From positions 1-64,000 of the forward strand of contig JACCKY010000016.1 in assembly GCA_014236755.1 (NCBI GenBank): a DNA stretch of 64,000 nucleotides, written 5' to 3'. The position numbers and the translations under genes are program-made. Under the pieces are notes generated by a model, which did no database searches, was not told the DNA's origin, and was given only the letters and a program-made list of their open reading frames with translations. The stretch is from Candidatus Petromonas tenebris (GTDB lineage Bacteria; Bacillota; Clostridia; Peptostreptococcales; Caminicellaceae). Each line of letters begins with the position of its first letter. The stretch's first letter is position 1. This document shows positions 1-8,850 of this stretch, one piece after another.

Positions 1-1
1 A

Positions 2-94
2 AAATCATTGCGTCAGGTTGTTACAGCTACAGCTGATGGAGCGATAGCAGCTGTTCAAGCTGAAAAATATATTGAAAATGCTTTTAATGAATAA
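2..94 (+). CDS. trxB: Thioredoxin reductase, C-terminal end (partial)
   Basis: Only the last 30 codons are present; the gene begins upstream of the window. The tail LRQVVTATADGAIAAVQAEK followed by YIENAFNE is the conserved C-terminal helix of thioredoxin reductase, an FAD/NADPH enzyme that keeps cytosolic thioredoxin reduced. In glycine-fermenting clostridia trxB often sits in or next to the glycine reductase operon, which would fit the glycine riboswitch downstream, but that linkage is inference. The frame is set by the uninterrupted match; the other two frames contain early stops. Confidence 0.8.
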   Translation, partial: KSLRQVVTATADGAIAAVQAEKYIENAFNE

Positions 95-143
95 AAATAG
101 ATAAGCCATTTTAAAGTTTGTTTATGAAACTAATTATAATAAC

Positions 144-322
144 TTAACTCGCCTCGCTAGTTCTTTATGGATATCCTTCAATAATCCTCTTCAGGCTCCG
201 TAGAAGAGCTGTTTTAATAGAAAAGATATAGAGGTAAAAACAGCTCTTGAAAGTCGCTTCAGAGGAAACATTGAAGGATATTTAAAGCTATACTGTTAGA
301 GTAACTAGCACAAGGAAGTTAA
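144..322. repeat. Fold-back repeat family 1, full copy
   Basis: A 179-bp imperfect palindrome. The ends TTAACT and AGTTAA are inverted, GCTAGTT near the left end faces AACTAGC near the right, ATATCCTTCAAT faces ATTGAAGGATAT, and AGAGCTGTTTT faces AAAACAGCTCTT near the centre. Near-identical copies lie at 26345-26523 (other orientation) and 60559-60735, and a truncated copy at 29164-29227. It has no coding capacity, so it looks like a MITE or a mobile RNA-hairpin element. Transcribed, it would form a long hairpin. Confidence 0.85.
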
Positions 323-424
323 ATTAATTTGTAAAATAAATGGGTGATGAATTCATCTCCCATTTTATTAAGACAATCAAAGGCTACTAGCTTTTAGCTA
401 GTAGCTGGTAGTTTAAGTTTATAT

Positions 425-600
425 TATAGATAACACAGCCCAAGGTTTAATTTATGGGGACTTTGAAAATCCTTCTGGTTCATGTGAAGATTTGCCCTCT
501 TTAAAAAAAAATAATAGTAGCAACAAATGCTTCAAAATCACTCAGGAGGAAACCTCAAAATCCCTAAAAGTAATAAATTTAAATTTGAAACTTGGATGGC
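425..600. repeat. Fold-back repeat family 2, diverged copy
   Basis: This shares with 17434-17617 and 53985-54145 the block ATCCTTCTGGTTCATGTGAA, then GATTTGCCCTCTTTAAA, then TAGCAACAAATGCTTCAAAA. The left end TATAGATAACA is present, but the right-end complement has decayed, so this is the oldest-looking of the three copies. Between this element and family 1 (323-424) there is only AT-rich sequence with a short CTAGCTTTTAGCTAG palindrome near 388. Confidence 0.75.
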
Positions 601-715
601 AATAGAAAATGAATATTTATAAAAAAGTATTGCAAAAAATTAATAAATAGAGTATAATGTATACAAAATATTTGTTTGTAAGCTTAAAATCAATAATAAA
701 ATTACTGAATGAAGA

Positions 716-907
716 GTTTGGGAGAGAGTCAAGTTGTTTGACCGCCGAAGGTATAAGTTATAACTTAGCTGGTTATAATGAATTTCTCAGGCAAAAGGAC
801 CATACTCTGACAGTACTCTGGAAAGCCTGGTCTAAAAGGCACCGAAGGGGCAATTCCAATAATTTTATAATTGTTGGAAGAAACTTTCAGGTAGATGACA
901 GAGGAGC
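716..907 (+). promoter_or_regulatory. Tandem glycine riboswitch (two aptamers)
   Basis: Two consecutive aptamers carry the glycine riboswitch core. Aptamer 1 (about 716-812) has GGGAGAG, CGCCGAAGG, TTTCTCAGGCAAAAGGACC and ACTCTG. Aptamer 2 (about 813-907) has CTCTGGAAAG, GGCACCGAAGGGGCAA, ACTTTCAGG and GACAGAGGAG. An open frame of 89 codons across it is an artefact. It ends in a terminator hairpin, so it should act at transcription. The next gene starts about 280 bp later behind its own promoter, so the regulated gene is unclear: either read-through into the NuoE/F operon or an orphan element. Confidence 0.88.
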
Positions 908-943
908 AAGTGGCATAGAAAATTAGTCGCTGCTCCTTTTATT
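903..943 (+). terminator. Riboswitch expression-platform terminator
   Basis: GGAGC (903-907) pairs with GCTCC (932-936), extended imperfectly inwards, and is followed by TTTTATT. The left arm overlaps the 3' strand of aptamer 2's closing stem (CAGAGGAG), so glycine binding and termination compete. That arrangement suits an ON switch. Confidence 0.7.
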
Positions 944-1001
944 GTTATAAAAATAACTTTATAAGCCATGAATAAATAATCGTGATTATATAATAAACGC
1001 G

Positions 1002-1030
1002 TTTACAAAACAACTTAAAAATGTTATAAT
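1002..1030 (+). promoter_or_regulatory. Sigma-A-type promoter for the NuoE/F operon
   Basis: TTTACA at 1002-1007 and TATAAT at 1025-1030 are separated by 17 bp. The promoter lies downstream of the riboswitch terminator, so the operon need not depend on glycine. The leader to the first start codon is about 190 nt, and I see no further regulatory fold in it. Confidence 0.6.
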
Positions 1031-1223
1031 AAATATGCGTCCTAAATAAGTTTATATGATATATATGATGACTTTGGCATAGAACCTCCTTAATTAATAT
1101 GGGCGGGTATAGATGCCAAAATTTTTTACAAGAAAAACATTCAGAAAATTATAAACAATGAACAATGCCTACTAAAAAATTTCGTTAACTTATAAATAAA
1201 AATTTGTGAGGGGAGTGAATATA

Positions 1224-1751
1224 TTGAATTGTTGTAAAGGGGAACATAGTAACAAATCAAAGTTAGGTATGGAGAATATTGATTTTAAAAAGTTAGATCT
1301 TATACTGGAAAAGTATAGGGATATATCAGGCAGCTTGATAAGTGTATTGCAGGAGGTACAAGAAATTTATTCATATCTTCCAATGGAAGTTTTAAATTAC
1401 ATTGCCGACAAAATGAAAATCAAGCCTGCAAAGGTTCATGGAGTGGCAACCTTTTATACACAGTTTAGACTGAAGCCTGTAGGAAAATATATGATCATGC
1501 TGTGCCAGGGAACGGCTTGCCATGTAAATGGTTCTAAGGCTATTGAAGAAGCACTTTCTGATGAATTGAACATTAAAGAGGGAGAGACAACAGAGGATAA
1601 TTTGTTCACATTAAACAATGTTGCATGTCTTGGGTGCTGTAGTTTGTCACCGGTCATGATGATCAATGACGAAACCTACGGAAAACTTACACCAGAAAAA
1701 GCAAGGAAAATCGTAAGGGAAATGAAAGAAAAAGAGCAAAAGGTGGTGTAA
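1224..1751 (+). CDS. NuoE-like [2Fe-2S] thioredoxin-fold subunit
   Basis: This is a small electron-transfer subunit of the kind found in NADH-linked hydrogenases and formate dehydrogenases (NuoE/HydC/HymA family). The four cluster ligands are visible as CQGTAC (C-x4-C) and CLGCC (C-x3-C) in the C-terminal half, after the helical N-terminal domain. I chose the TTG at 1224 because AGGGGAG lies 8 nt upstream; a GTG at 1206 and an ATG at 1269 are possible alternatives. It ends 2 nt before the NuoF-like gene, so the two are co-transcribed and translationally coupled. It should pass electrons from the NuoF flavin to the large fusion subunit. Confidence 0.85.
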   Translation: MNCCKGEHSNKSKLGMENIDFKKLDLILEKYRDISGSLISVLQEVQEIYSYLPMEVLNYIADKMKIKPAKVHGVATFYTQFRLKPVGKYMIMLCQGTACHVNGSKAIEEALSDELNIKEGETTEDNLFTLNNVACLGCCSLSPVMMINDETYGKLTPEKARKIVREMKEKEQKVV

Positions 1752-1753
1752 AT

Positions 1754-3508
1754 ATGAAGATAGTCATAGGGCAGGGTAGCTGCGGAATAGCAGCTGGAGC
1801 CAATAAAGTATATAGTGAAATAGAAAAGGAAATAGGAGAAAGAGGATTACAGGTAGATGTAGAGCTTACTGGCTGCATAGGAATGTGTTTTCTGGAGCCT
1901 ATCGTTGACGTAATAGATGAAGAAGGATTAAAAACAACCTATGTTAATGTAACACCGGAAATGGCTAAAGAGATTATTGAAAAACATATTTTAAAAAATC
2001 AAGCGATAAATGAGTATTCAATCGTGGCAGATGACTTAAGTATTTTAAAAAAGCAAAAAAGAGTTGCATTGAGAAATTGCGGTTTAATTAACCCTGAAAA
2101 TATTGATGAATATATACAAAAAGGTGGATATAAGGCTATTGAGAAATGTGTAAAGGAAATGAGTCCTGATGAAGTAATAGAGGAAGTAAAAAAATCTGGT
2201 CTTAGAGGCAGAGGTGGAGCAGGTTTTCCAACTTGGTTTAAATGGGAAGCAGCCAGAAAATCTTCAGATAGTATAAAGTATATTGTATGCAATGCTGATG
2301 AAGGAGACCCGGGCGCTTTTATGGATAGGAGTATATTGGAGGGAGACCCCCACAGTCTTATTGAAGGTATGCTTATAGGAGGTTTTGCCATAGGAGCAAA
2401 GGAAGGAATCATATATGTTAGGGCAGAATACCCACTGGCAATTTTGCGACTGAAAAAGGCCATAAAGCAGGCCAGAGAAAAGGGATTTTTAGGGACAAAT
2501 ATATTTGGTGAAGAAGGCTTTGATTTTGATCTAAGAATCAAGGCCGGAGCCGGTGCTTTTGTATGTGGAGAAGAAACGGCCCTTATTGCTTCTCTTGAAG
2601 GAGAAAGGGGAATGCCTAGACTCAAACCTCCTTTTCCTGCTCAAAAAGGTTACTGGGGTAGGCCTACTAACATAAATAATGTGGAAACCTTGGCCAACAT
2701 TCCATGGATATTGGAAAAGAGTGGAGAAGTCTTTTCTGCTATGGGTACTGAAAAGAGCAAGGGGACAAAGGTCTTTGCCCTTACGGGAAAAATCAAAAAA
2801 GGCGGCTTAGTTGAAGTTCCTATGGGAATTCCTCTAAAAGAAATTATTTTCGATATAGGGGGAGGAATCATAAACGATAGGAAATTTAAAGCAGTTCAGA
2901 TGGGAGGACCATCAGGAGGATGTATTCCTGCTCAGCTTATAGATACGCCCGTTGACTATGAATCTATAACTAAAACTGGTGCTATTATGGGGTCCGGTGG
3001 AATGGTAGTAATGGACGAAGGTACATGTATGGTAGATATGGCTCGTTTCTTCCTTGAGTTTACCCGGAAGGAGTCCTGTGGTAAATGCATACACTGCAGA
3101 ATTGGAACGAAAAGGATGCTGGAAATACTTACCCGTATTTGTGAAGGTCAGGGTAAAGACGGGGACATAGAGCTTTTAGAGGAATTAGGCATAAAGATTA
3201 AAGAGGGTTCCCTGTGTGGTCTCGGACAGACGGCTCCTAATCCCGTACTAAGTACCATAAGATATTTTAGAGATGAATATGAAAGTCATATTTATCATAA
3301 AAAATGTCCTGCAAAGCAATGCATAAGTCTTTTAACCTATTCTATCTTAAAAGAAAAGTGTGTTGGATGTGGACTTTGTGGAAGGCAATGTCCAGTAAAT
3401 GCAATTGAAGGCGAGATAAAGAAAAGCCATAAAATAGATCAGGAAAAATGTATTAAATGTGGTAAGTGCAAGGATGTTTGTAAATTTGAAGCAGTAGAAC
3501 TTATGTAA
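1754..3508 (+). CDS. NuoF-like NADH-binding flavoprotein subunit
   Basis: NADH- and FMN-binding subunit of a soluble electron-transfer or bifurcating complex. Domain order: thioredoxin-like ferredoxin (about residues 1-80), NuoF flavin/NADH domain with GRGGAGFPT near 152 and the NADEGDPGA loop, an SLBB domain, the NuoF Fe-S domain with ESCGKCIHCRIG near 440, and two C-terminal [4Fe-4S] motifs (CVGCGLCGRQCP and CIKCGKCKDVC). This layout matches HydB/HymB/HylB-type subunits rather than respiratory NuoF, which lacks the terminal ferredoxin domain. It lies between the NuoE-like and fusion genes with gaps of a few bases. Confidence 0.9.
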   Translation: MKIVIGQGSCGIAAGANKVYSEIEKEIGERGLQVDVELTGCIGMCFLEPIVDVIDEEGLKTTYVNVTPEMAKEIIEKHILKNQAINEYSIVADDLSILKKQKRVALRNCGLINPENIDEYIQKGGYKAIEKCVKEMSPDEVIEEVKKSGLRGRGGAGFPTWFKWEAARKSSDSIKYIVCNADEGDPGAFMDRSILEGDPHSLIEGMLIGGFAIGAKEGIIYVRAEYPLAILRLKKAIKQAREKGFLGTNIFGEEGFDFDLRIKAGAGAFVCGEETALIASLEGERGMPRLKPPFPAQKGYWGRPTNINNVETLANIPWILEKSGEVFSAMGTEKSKGTKVFALTGKIKKGGLVEVPMGIPLKEIIFDIGGGIINDRKFKAVQMGGPSGGCIPAQLIDTPVDYESITKTGAIMGSGGMVVMDEGTCMVDMARFFLEFTRKESCGKCIHCRIGTKRMLEILTRICEGQGKDGDIELLEELGIKIKEGSLCGLGQTAPNPVLSTIRYFRDEYESHIYHKKCPAKQCISLLTYSILKEKCVGCGLCGRQCPVNAIEGEIKKSHKIDQEKCIKCGKCKDVCKFEAVELM

Positions 3509-3531
3509 AAGTGATAAGGGGGGAGATTTTT

Positions 3532-6500
3532 ATGCCGAAAATTAGATTGAATATAAATGGAAAAGAAGTTGTAGGATATAAAGGACAGACTATACTTGAA
3601 GTAGCAAGGGAAAATGATATTTACATACCTACCCTTTGTTATGATGAAAGAACAGAAATATATGGTTCCTGTGGATTATGTGTTGTAGAAGTAGAAGGTA
3701 TTCCTAAGCTTTTAAGGGCCTGTGCTACTGAAATCAGTGACGGTATGATAATACAGACTAACACAGAAAGAGTCAGGGGTTCGAGAAAAATTGCACTGGA
3801 ATTTCTTCTGTCAGATCACGTTGGAGACTGTAGACCTCCCTGTGTTTTGGCATGTCCAGGAAATACTGACTGCCAAGGATACGTTGGTCTTATTGCAAAT
3901 GGACAATATAAGGAAGCTTTAAAACTCATAAAGGAACAGCTTCCTCTTCCAGCCAGCATAGGTAGAGTATGTCCTCATCCTTGTGAGGATGCATGTAGAA
4001 GACAGCTTGTGGAGGAGCCTATTTCCATAGCATGGCTTAAGAGCTTTGTAGCCGATATAGATTTAAAGGATGAAGAAGTATTTATGCCTGAAATCAAGTC
4101 TCCTACTGGAAAAAGAGTTGCAGTTATAGGAGGAGGGCCTGGAGGTCTTACAGCCGCCTATTACCTTGCTAAGGAAGGACATAAGGTGGTGATTTATGAA
4201 GCTATGCCTGAGATGGGAGGTATGCTTAGATATGGTATTCCCCAATATCGACTGCCGAAGGAAGTATTAAATAAAGAAATAAAAATAATTGAAAATATGG
4301 GCGTAAAAATGGTCACCAACATAAGGATTGGAAAGGACGTAGAGCTGGAGCATATAAGAAAAGAGTTTGACGCCGTCTACATATCCATAGGAGCGTGGAA
4401 AAGTGCAAACTTGAATTGCCCAGGAGAAGATCTGGAAGGAGTAATCGGTGGAATCGAATTTCTCACTAAATTTGCTGTAAATGAACCCATACGAACTGGG
4501 GATAGAATAGCAGTAGTTGGAGGCGGAAATACGGCAATGGATGCCTGCAGAACTGCCATAAGACTTGGAGCAAAGGAAGTATATGCGTTATACCGCAGGA
4601 CTAAAGTAGAAATGCCGGCAGAAGAGGTAGAAGTTAAAGAGGCGGAAGAAGAGGGCGTTAAATTTAAATTTCTCGTAACTCCAATTGAAATAATAGGTGA
4701 AAATGGAAAGGTGTCAAAGATAAGGTTGCAGAAAATGAAACCGGGAAAACCCGATAAAAGCGGTAGAAGAAGACCTATTCCTATTGAAGGAGAGGAAGAG
4801 ATTATTGAAGTAGATTCAGTAATTTGCTCCATAGGTCAAAAAGTAGACATAGAAGGCTTTGAAGAACTGGAACGTACTAGTCGTGGTACGATTTATGCAG
4901 ATGAAAATACCTTCCTTACGAACCTTCCTGGTGTATTTGCAGGAGGCGATGCAACAAATAAAGGCGCTGGCATAGCTATAGAAGCCATAGGAGAGGCTAA
5001 AAGAGCTGCAGAGGTTATATGCAGATATCTTGAGGGAAAGATTATCCCTTACAAGAAACCATATTTTGTAGAAAGACACGATTTGACAGAAGAAGATTTC
5101 AAAGAAATTGAAAAAACCTATAGACCTTCTATGCCCCATCTCCCTGCAAAAATAAGAAAGCATAACTTTGAAGAAGTGGTAAGGGGATACAATGAAGAAG
5201 ATGCTAAGAAGGAAGCAATGAGATGCCTTGAGTGTGGATGCCATGACTATTTTGAGTGTCAGCTATTTAAATATGCCAATGAGTATGAGGTAGAACCTGA
5301 AAGAATTGCGGGAGAAGTTCATAAACGGCAAATAGAAGATAATCATCCATTTATCGATAGAAATCCTGATAAATGTATTTTATGTGGATTATGTGTGAGA
5401 GTTTGTGATGAAGTAATGGGAGTAGGAGCCTTAGGCCTTGTGAATAGAGGGTTTGATACAATTGTAAAGCCTGCCCTTGATATGCCTCTTAAAGAAACAG
5501 GATGTATCTCCTGTGGGCAGTGCATTAGCGTATGTCCTACAGGAGCATTGGGAGAGAAGCTAAGCATAGATAAATCCGTTCCCGTAGAGACAAAGGTAAC
5601 TCCTACTATTTGTTCCCACTGTAGTGTAGGATGCAATATCAATCTCAATACCAAGGGAGATCTTCTTATGCGTTCCCTACCAAATAAAGAAAGTAAAGTT
5701 GACCGGGGGCTTCTCTGTGTAAAAGGAAGATTTGGATTCGATATAGGCACAAAGGGTGAAAGACTTACAAAGCCTTTAATCCGTAAAGAAGGTAACCTTG
5801 AGGAGGTTTCTTGGGAAGAGGCCCTTGTTTATACCGCTAAAAAGGCGCAAAGCTTGGGGCTTCTGTATGGAAGCAGTTCATTAGGTATAGCTGTTTCTGA
5901 CAGATATACAAATGAAGAAATATATTTAATATCCAAGTTTGGCCATGAGGTATTGAAAACAAAAAATATATGCTCCTTTAATAATCAAATCGGAGGAATA
6001 AAAGAGGTCCTTGGATACGATGCTTCGACAAATACCTTTGATGAGCTTATATCGACTGATACTATCATTTTAGTGGGATCCGATGTAATGAAAGATCATA
6101 CTATCGTCGGACTTAAGATTAAAAAAGCTGTAGATAATGGAGCCAAATTAGTTGTTATAAATCCATTTGACTCTCAAGTTGATGAATGGGCTTACAGAAA
6201 GATTACTCCAAAGAATGATTTAAGGTTTCTAAAGGAAATAATCAAGGCCTTAATAGATGAAGGATTCAAACCTAATGCTGAAAAGACTACAGGATTTGAG
6301 GAACTCAAAAAAGATATAGAAAATATTGAAATAAGCAAAGATGCAAAGGAAATAGCAATGCTTTATGGAAACTCTAAGAGAGCTATGATTGTATTTGATC
6401 AAAATAACATTACTTCCGATGCAGCAAAACTAATTGCAAATATTGCCGTAATATCGGGTCATATAATGAGGGCCCGTAGTGGGATTATTCAGCTTAAACC

Positions 6501-7113
6501 CGGCAGCAACAGCCAAGGGCTTATAGATATGGGTATTTATAAAGATTCTTTGGAAGTTGTCGATGGAATCAACAAGAAAACTATTAAAGGACTCCTGGTA
6601 TTCGGTGAAGATATATCGGATGTGGATTTAAGTAATCTTGACTTTTTGATGGTTCAGGATACCCATTTAACGAAAACAGCAAAAATGGCCGACGTAGTTT
6701 TACCTGCAGCTACCTTTGCAGAGTCAAGGGGAACCTTCACGAGTGCTGAACGAAGAATACAGCAGGTAAGACAGGCAATCTCTCCAATTACAGGACTGGA
6801 AAACTGGCAGGTTGTTACTGGATTGGCTAACGCATTAAGTACAAATATGGAATACAATGATCCTGCTGATATACTCCATGAAATATCATTAAACATACCT
6901 GAATATTTTAAGGCAGATAAGGAAATTGATGCAGGAGTATTCTGGCCTATAGGTAAAAATCCAATTCTTTATACTAATGGAAGTGGTTTTAACTTCCCTG
7001 ATAAAAAGGCGAGACTACAGGTTGTAAAGGATGGAAACTTCTTTATGAAAATTAAAAACACTAACAATTTGACAAATACCTTTATAGAGTTTCTTGAAAA
7101 AGAAAAAGTATAG
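3532..7113 (+). CDS. Fusion: [2Fe-2S] / GltD-like FAD-NAD(P) module / ferredoxin / FdhA-NuoG-like domain
   Basis: A 1193-residue multidomain redox protein. Order: NuoG-type [2Fe-2S] domain (YGSCGLC near 45); the cysteine-rich N-terminal motif of GltD-type enzymes (CRPPCVLACPG near 98); the FAD site VIGGGPGG near 197; the NAD(P) site VVGGGNTAMD near 327; two [4Fe-4S] motifs (CILCGLCVRVC, CISCGQCISVCP) near 614-660; then a molybdopterin-oxidoreductase-like region starting CSHCSVGC near 693. That last region keeps ADVVLPAATFAESRGTF, but where formate dehydrogenases have Cys/Sec-His it reads NICSFNNQIGG. The molybdopterin C-terminal domain also seems absent. So it is probably not a formate dehydrogenase but an electron-routing subunit linking NADH, a second pyridine nucleotide or ferredoxin. 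The start at 3532 follows AAGGGGGGAG; an upstream GTG at 3511 has no such site. Confidence 0.85.
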   Translation: MPKIRLNINGKEVVGYKGQTILEVARENDIYIPTLCYDERTEIYGSCGLCVVEVEGIPKLLRACATEISDGMIIQTNTERVRGSRKIALEFLLSDHVGDCRPPCVLACPGNTDCQGYVGLIANGQYKEALKLIKEQLPLPASIGRVCPHPCEDACRRQLVEEPISIAWLKSFVADIDLKDEEVFMPEIKSPTGKRVAVIGGGPGGLTAAYYLAKEGHKVVIYEAMPEMGGMLRYGIPQYRLPKEVLNKEIKIIENMGVKMVTNIRIGKDVELEHIRKEFDAVYISIGAWKSANLNCPGEDLEGVIGGIEFLTKFAVNEPIRTGDRIAVVGGGNTAMDACRTAIRLGAKEVYALYRRTKVEMPAEEVEVKEAEEEGVKFKFLVTPIEIIGENGKVSKIRLQKMKPGKPDKSGRRRPIPIEGEEEIIEVDSVICSIGQKVDIEGFEELERTSRGTIYADENTFLTNLPGVFAGGDATNKGAGIAIEAIGEAKRAAEVICRYLEGKIIPYKKPYFVERHDLTEEDFKEIEKTYRPSMPHLPAKIRKHNFEEVVRGYNEEDAKKEAMRCLECGCHDYFECQLFKYANEYEVEPERIAGEVHKRQIEDNHPFIDRNPDKCILCGLCVRVCDEVMGVGALGLVNRGFDTIVKPALDMPLKETGCISCGQCISVCPTGALGEKLSIDKSVPVETKVTPTICSHCSVGCNINLNTKGDLLMRSLPNKESKVDRGLLCVKGRFGFDIGTKGERLTKPLIRKEGNLEEVSWEEALVYTAKKAQSLGLLYGSSSLGIAVSDRYTNEEIYLISKFGHEVLKTKNICSFNNQIGGIKEVLGYDASTNTFDELISTDTIILVGSDVMKDHTIVGLKIKKAVDNGAKLVVINPFDSQVDEWAYRKITPKNDLRFLKEIIKALIDEGFKPNAEKTTGFEELKKDIENIEISKDAKEIAMLYGNSKRAMIVFDQNNITSDAAKLIANIAVISGHIMRARSGIIQLKPGSNSQGLIDMGIYKDSLEVVDGINKKTIKGLLVFGEDISDVDLSNLDFLMVQDTHLTKTAKMADVVLPAATFAESRGTFTSAERRIQQVRQAISPITGLENWQVVTGLANALSTNMEYNDPADILHEISLNIPEYFKADKEIDAGVFWPIGKNPILYTNGSGFNFPDKKARLQVVKDGNFFMKIKNTNNLTNTFIEFLEKEKV

Positions 7114-7166
7114 TTGATATATTTTAAAACCTTTCAAAAAGTTATTAAAATATTACTAAAAAGAAT

Positions 7167-7205
7167 ATCCCTCCAGGATTATTTCTCCCGGAGGGATTAT
7201 TTGTC
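7167..7205 (+). terminator. Terminator after the NuoE/F/fusion operon
   Basis: ATCCCTCC (7167-7174) pairs with GGAGGGAT (7190-7197), followed by a weak T-rich tail. It is about 50 nt after the fusion gene's stop. Confidence 0.65.
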
Positions 7206-7550
7206 TACAAACTAAGAAAATAAAAATTGTGATTTTCTTACTCTGTACAAATACCTTTACGGGTTGTGGGCTTATAAAGCAAAGCTTTAAGTCTATTCCA
7301 TACATTCTCTTACAGATGAGGATATGCTTGTCTTATCCTTTATTATTTTAAATTATCAAAGATATTAAAAAATCAGAAATATTACACAAATACATTTATA
7401 ATATAATCTCGATTATGATATAATTTTGCTAGTCAGAAAAATAACAAACCTATTTTTGGCACCTAGGAAAACGTTTGTAAATATGTTTCCTAGAAGGATA
7501 TGGGGGTTATTTTTCAAAAATAAAAAACTTAAAAGAAGGGAGTGCAAAAA
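7206..7550 (+). other. AT-rich intergenic leader with a hairpin
   Basis: There is no gene here. TATAAT-like boxes lie near 7396 and 7418. CTAGGAAA (7463-7470) faces TTTCCTAG (7486-7493), so the leader of the truncated grd gene could form a stem. AAGGGAG at 7537 is the ribosome site for the ATG at 7551. Confidence 0.4.
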
Positions 7551-7770
7551 ATGAAATTAGAAATTGGAAATTTTCATGTAAAAGACATAGTTTTCGGTAC
7601 TAAAACTGCCTATGAAAATGGAATTTTAACTATTAATAAGGAAGAGGCACTGGCAGTAGTACGTGAGGATGAGCATATTACAGAGGCAGATCTAGTAATA
7701 GTAAAACCGGGAGATGAAGTTCGTTTATGCCCTGTAAAAGAAGCTATTGAGCCTAGGGTTAAGGTAAATG
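7551..7770 (+). pseudogene. Glycine/betaine reductase component B alpha subunit, N-terminal remnant
   Basis: It begins MKLEIGNFHVKDIVFG and runs through PGDEVRLCPVKEAIEPRVKV, which is the characteristic N-terminus of GrdE/GrdG/GrdI proproteins (selenoprotein-linked glycine, sarcosine or betaine reductase, component B alpha; normally about 430 residues). After about 72 residues the similarity stops and the DNA continues inside a BCCT transporter in a different frame. The rest of the gene, and the selenoprotein partner expected beside it, are gone. The RBS and start codon are intact. The neighbouring transporter family suggests it was the betaine version (grdG/grdI), but the fragment alone cannot decide that. 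Confidence 0.75.
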
Positions 7771-8635
7771 GTGACCCACATATCGTTATTAGTTGTATTT
7801 GCCATAGTTCTTTGGGGACTTGCTGCACCGGGGAATTTTGAAAAAGCGGCAAATAATTCATTTAATTTTCTAGTTGGTAATTTTGGATGGTTCTATCTTA
7901 TCTCTATGTTTACCTTTGTAGTATTTTCAATTTGGATTGCATTTAGTAAATATGGAAGTATTAAACTGGGTCCCGATGATTCAGAGCCGGAGTACAGTTT
8001 GATTTCATGGTTTGCAATGCTTTTTAGTGCCGGTATGGGTGTAGGACTGGTATTCTGGGGAGTTGCAGAGCCATTAAATCACTTTGTAAATCCACTGGGA
8101 ATGGAAGGTGGAACAGCAGCAGCTGCTGATTTTGCTATAAAGAAATCTTTCTTCCATTGGGGATTACATCCATGGGCCAATTACAGTGTCTTGGCATTAG
8201 CTTTGGCATATATTCAGTACAATGGGTATAAATACCGGCTTAGAAGTAGCTAAAGAAGCTATTAAATCCACTTCAACTGCATACTTTGTAGTTATGGATC
8301 AATATCCTATGGGCTTTACCATCTCCATAGTTACTGTTGTATTACTTACTACCTTCTTTGTTACATCTGCCGATTCAGCAACCTTTGTTCTTGGTATGAT
8401 GTCATCTAATGGTAACTTAAATCCAACTGCTAAGAGAAAGATTATATGGGGTATAATTCAATCAGCTCTAGCAACGGCACTTATGTTATCGAGTGTTAAT
8501 GCCCTTGGAATGCTTCAAACTGCTTCCATAGCAGCTGCTTTCCCATTTGCTTTCATCATGCTGTTTGGAATGGTATCGCTAGTCAAAGCTCTTAGATCGG
8601 AATTTAAAATAACTCAAAGAGAAAAAACGTTTTAA
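7770..8635 (+). pseudogene. BCCT-family betaine/choline/carnitine transporter with ends and middle missing
   Basis: Two pieces in different frames. The first, 7770-about 8225, reads HISLLVVFAIVLWG, then the transmembrane segments around SLISWFAMLFSAGMGVGLVFW and the WGVAEP motif. The second, about 8222-8635, reads NTGLEVAKEAIKSTSTAYFV and then TSADSATFVLGMMSS, the late transmembrane region. A BCCT protein has about 500 residues; roughly 250 from the middle and the very N-terminus are missing here. The 5' break is fused to the grd remnant. No functional product is expected. BCCT carriers bring in betaine, which fits the reductase remnant beside it. Confidence 0.8.
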
Positions 8636-8652
8636 TAGGATAAAGGATAAGA

Positions 8653-8686
8653 CCTCTAAACATAATGTTTGGGGGTTTTTATTTTT
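8653..8686 (+). terminator. Terminator after the BCCT remnant
   Basis: CCTCTAAACAT pairs with ATGTTTGGGGG (8653-8675, with G-U pairs), followed by TTTTTATTTTT. It is 17 nt past the stop codon of the transporter remnant. Confidence 0.75.
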
Positions 8687-8850
8687 GTCTAAAAAAACAG
8701 AATAACTTATTTCTTTTTTAACTAATTTTCCAATTCAAATTTAATCTGATATAATATAGACATTCAATTTTAATATGTGCTTTAAAGATTTATATAACTA
8801 CATAAATTAGAATTACGGTCTTATTAAAAAAGATTTAAAGGGGGGGAAGA

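Noticed and set aside
657-926. 89-codon open frame on the + strand
   Set aside because: It runs through both aptamers of the glycine riboswitch, has no ribosome site and no protein-like conservation pattern.
1999-2625. 208-codon antisense open frame in the NuoF-like gene
   Set aside because: Shadow of a strongly supported gene on the other strand; Ser/Pro-rich composition typical of antisense frames.
3532-7113. Annotation as formate dehydrogenase alpha subunit
   Set aside because: The catalytic Cys/Sec-His motif and the last molybdopterin domain are not found.
7455-7475. TTTTTGGCAC as a sigma-54 promoter before the grd remnant
   Set aside because: No GC follows 10 nt after the GG.
8222-8635. 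137-codon open frame as an independent small membrane protein
   Set aside because: Its start lies inside BCCT homologous sequence and it continues the transporter's C-terminal region, so it is a fragment.
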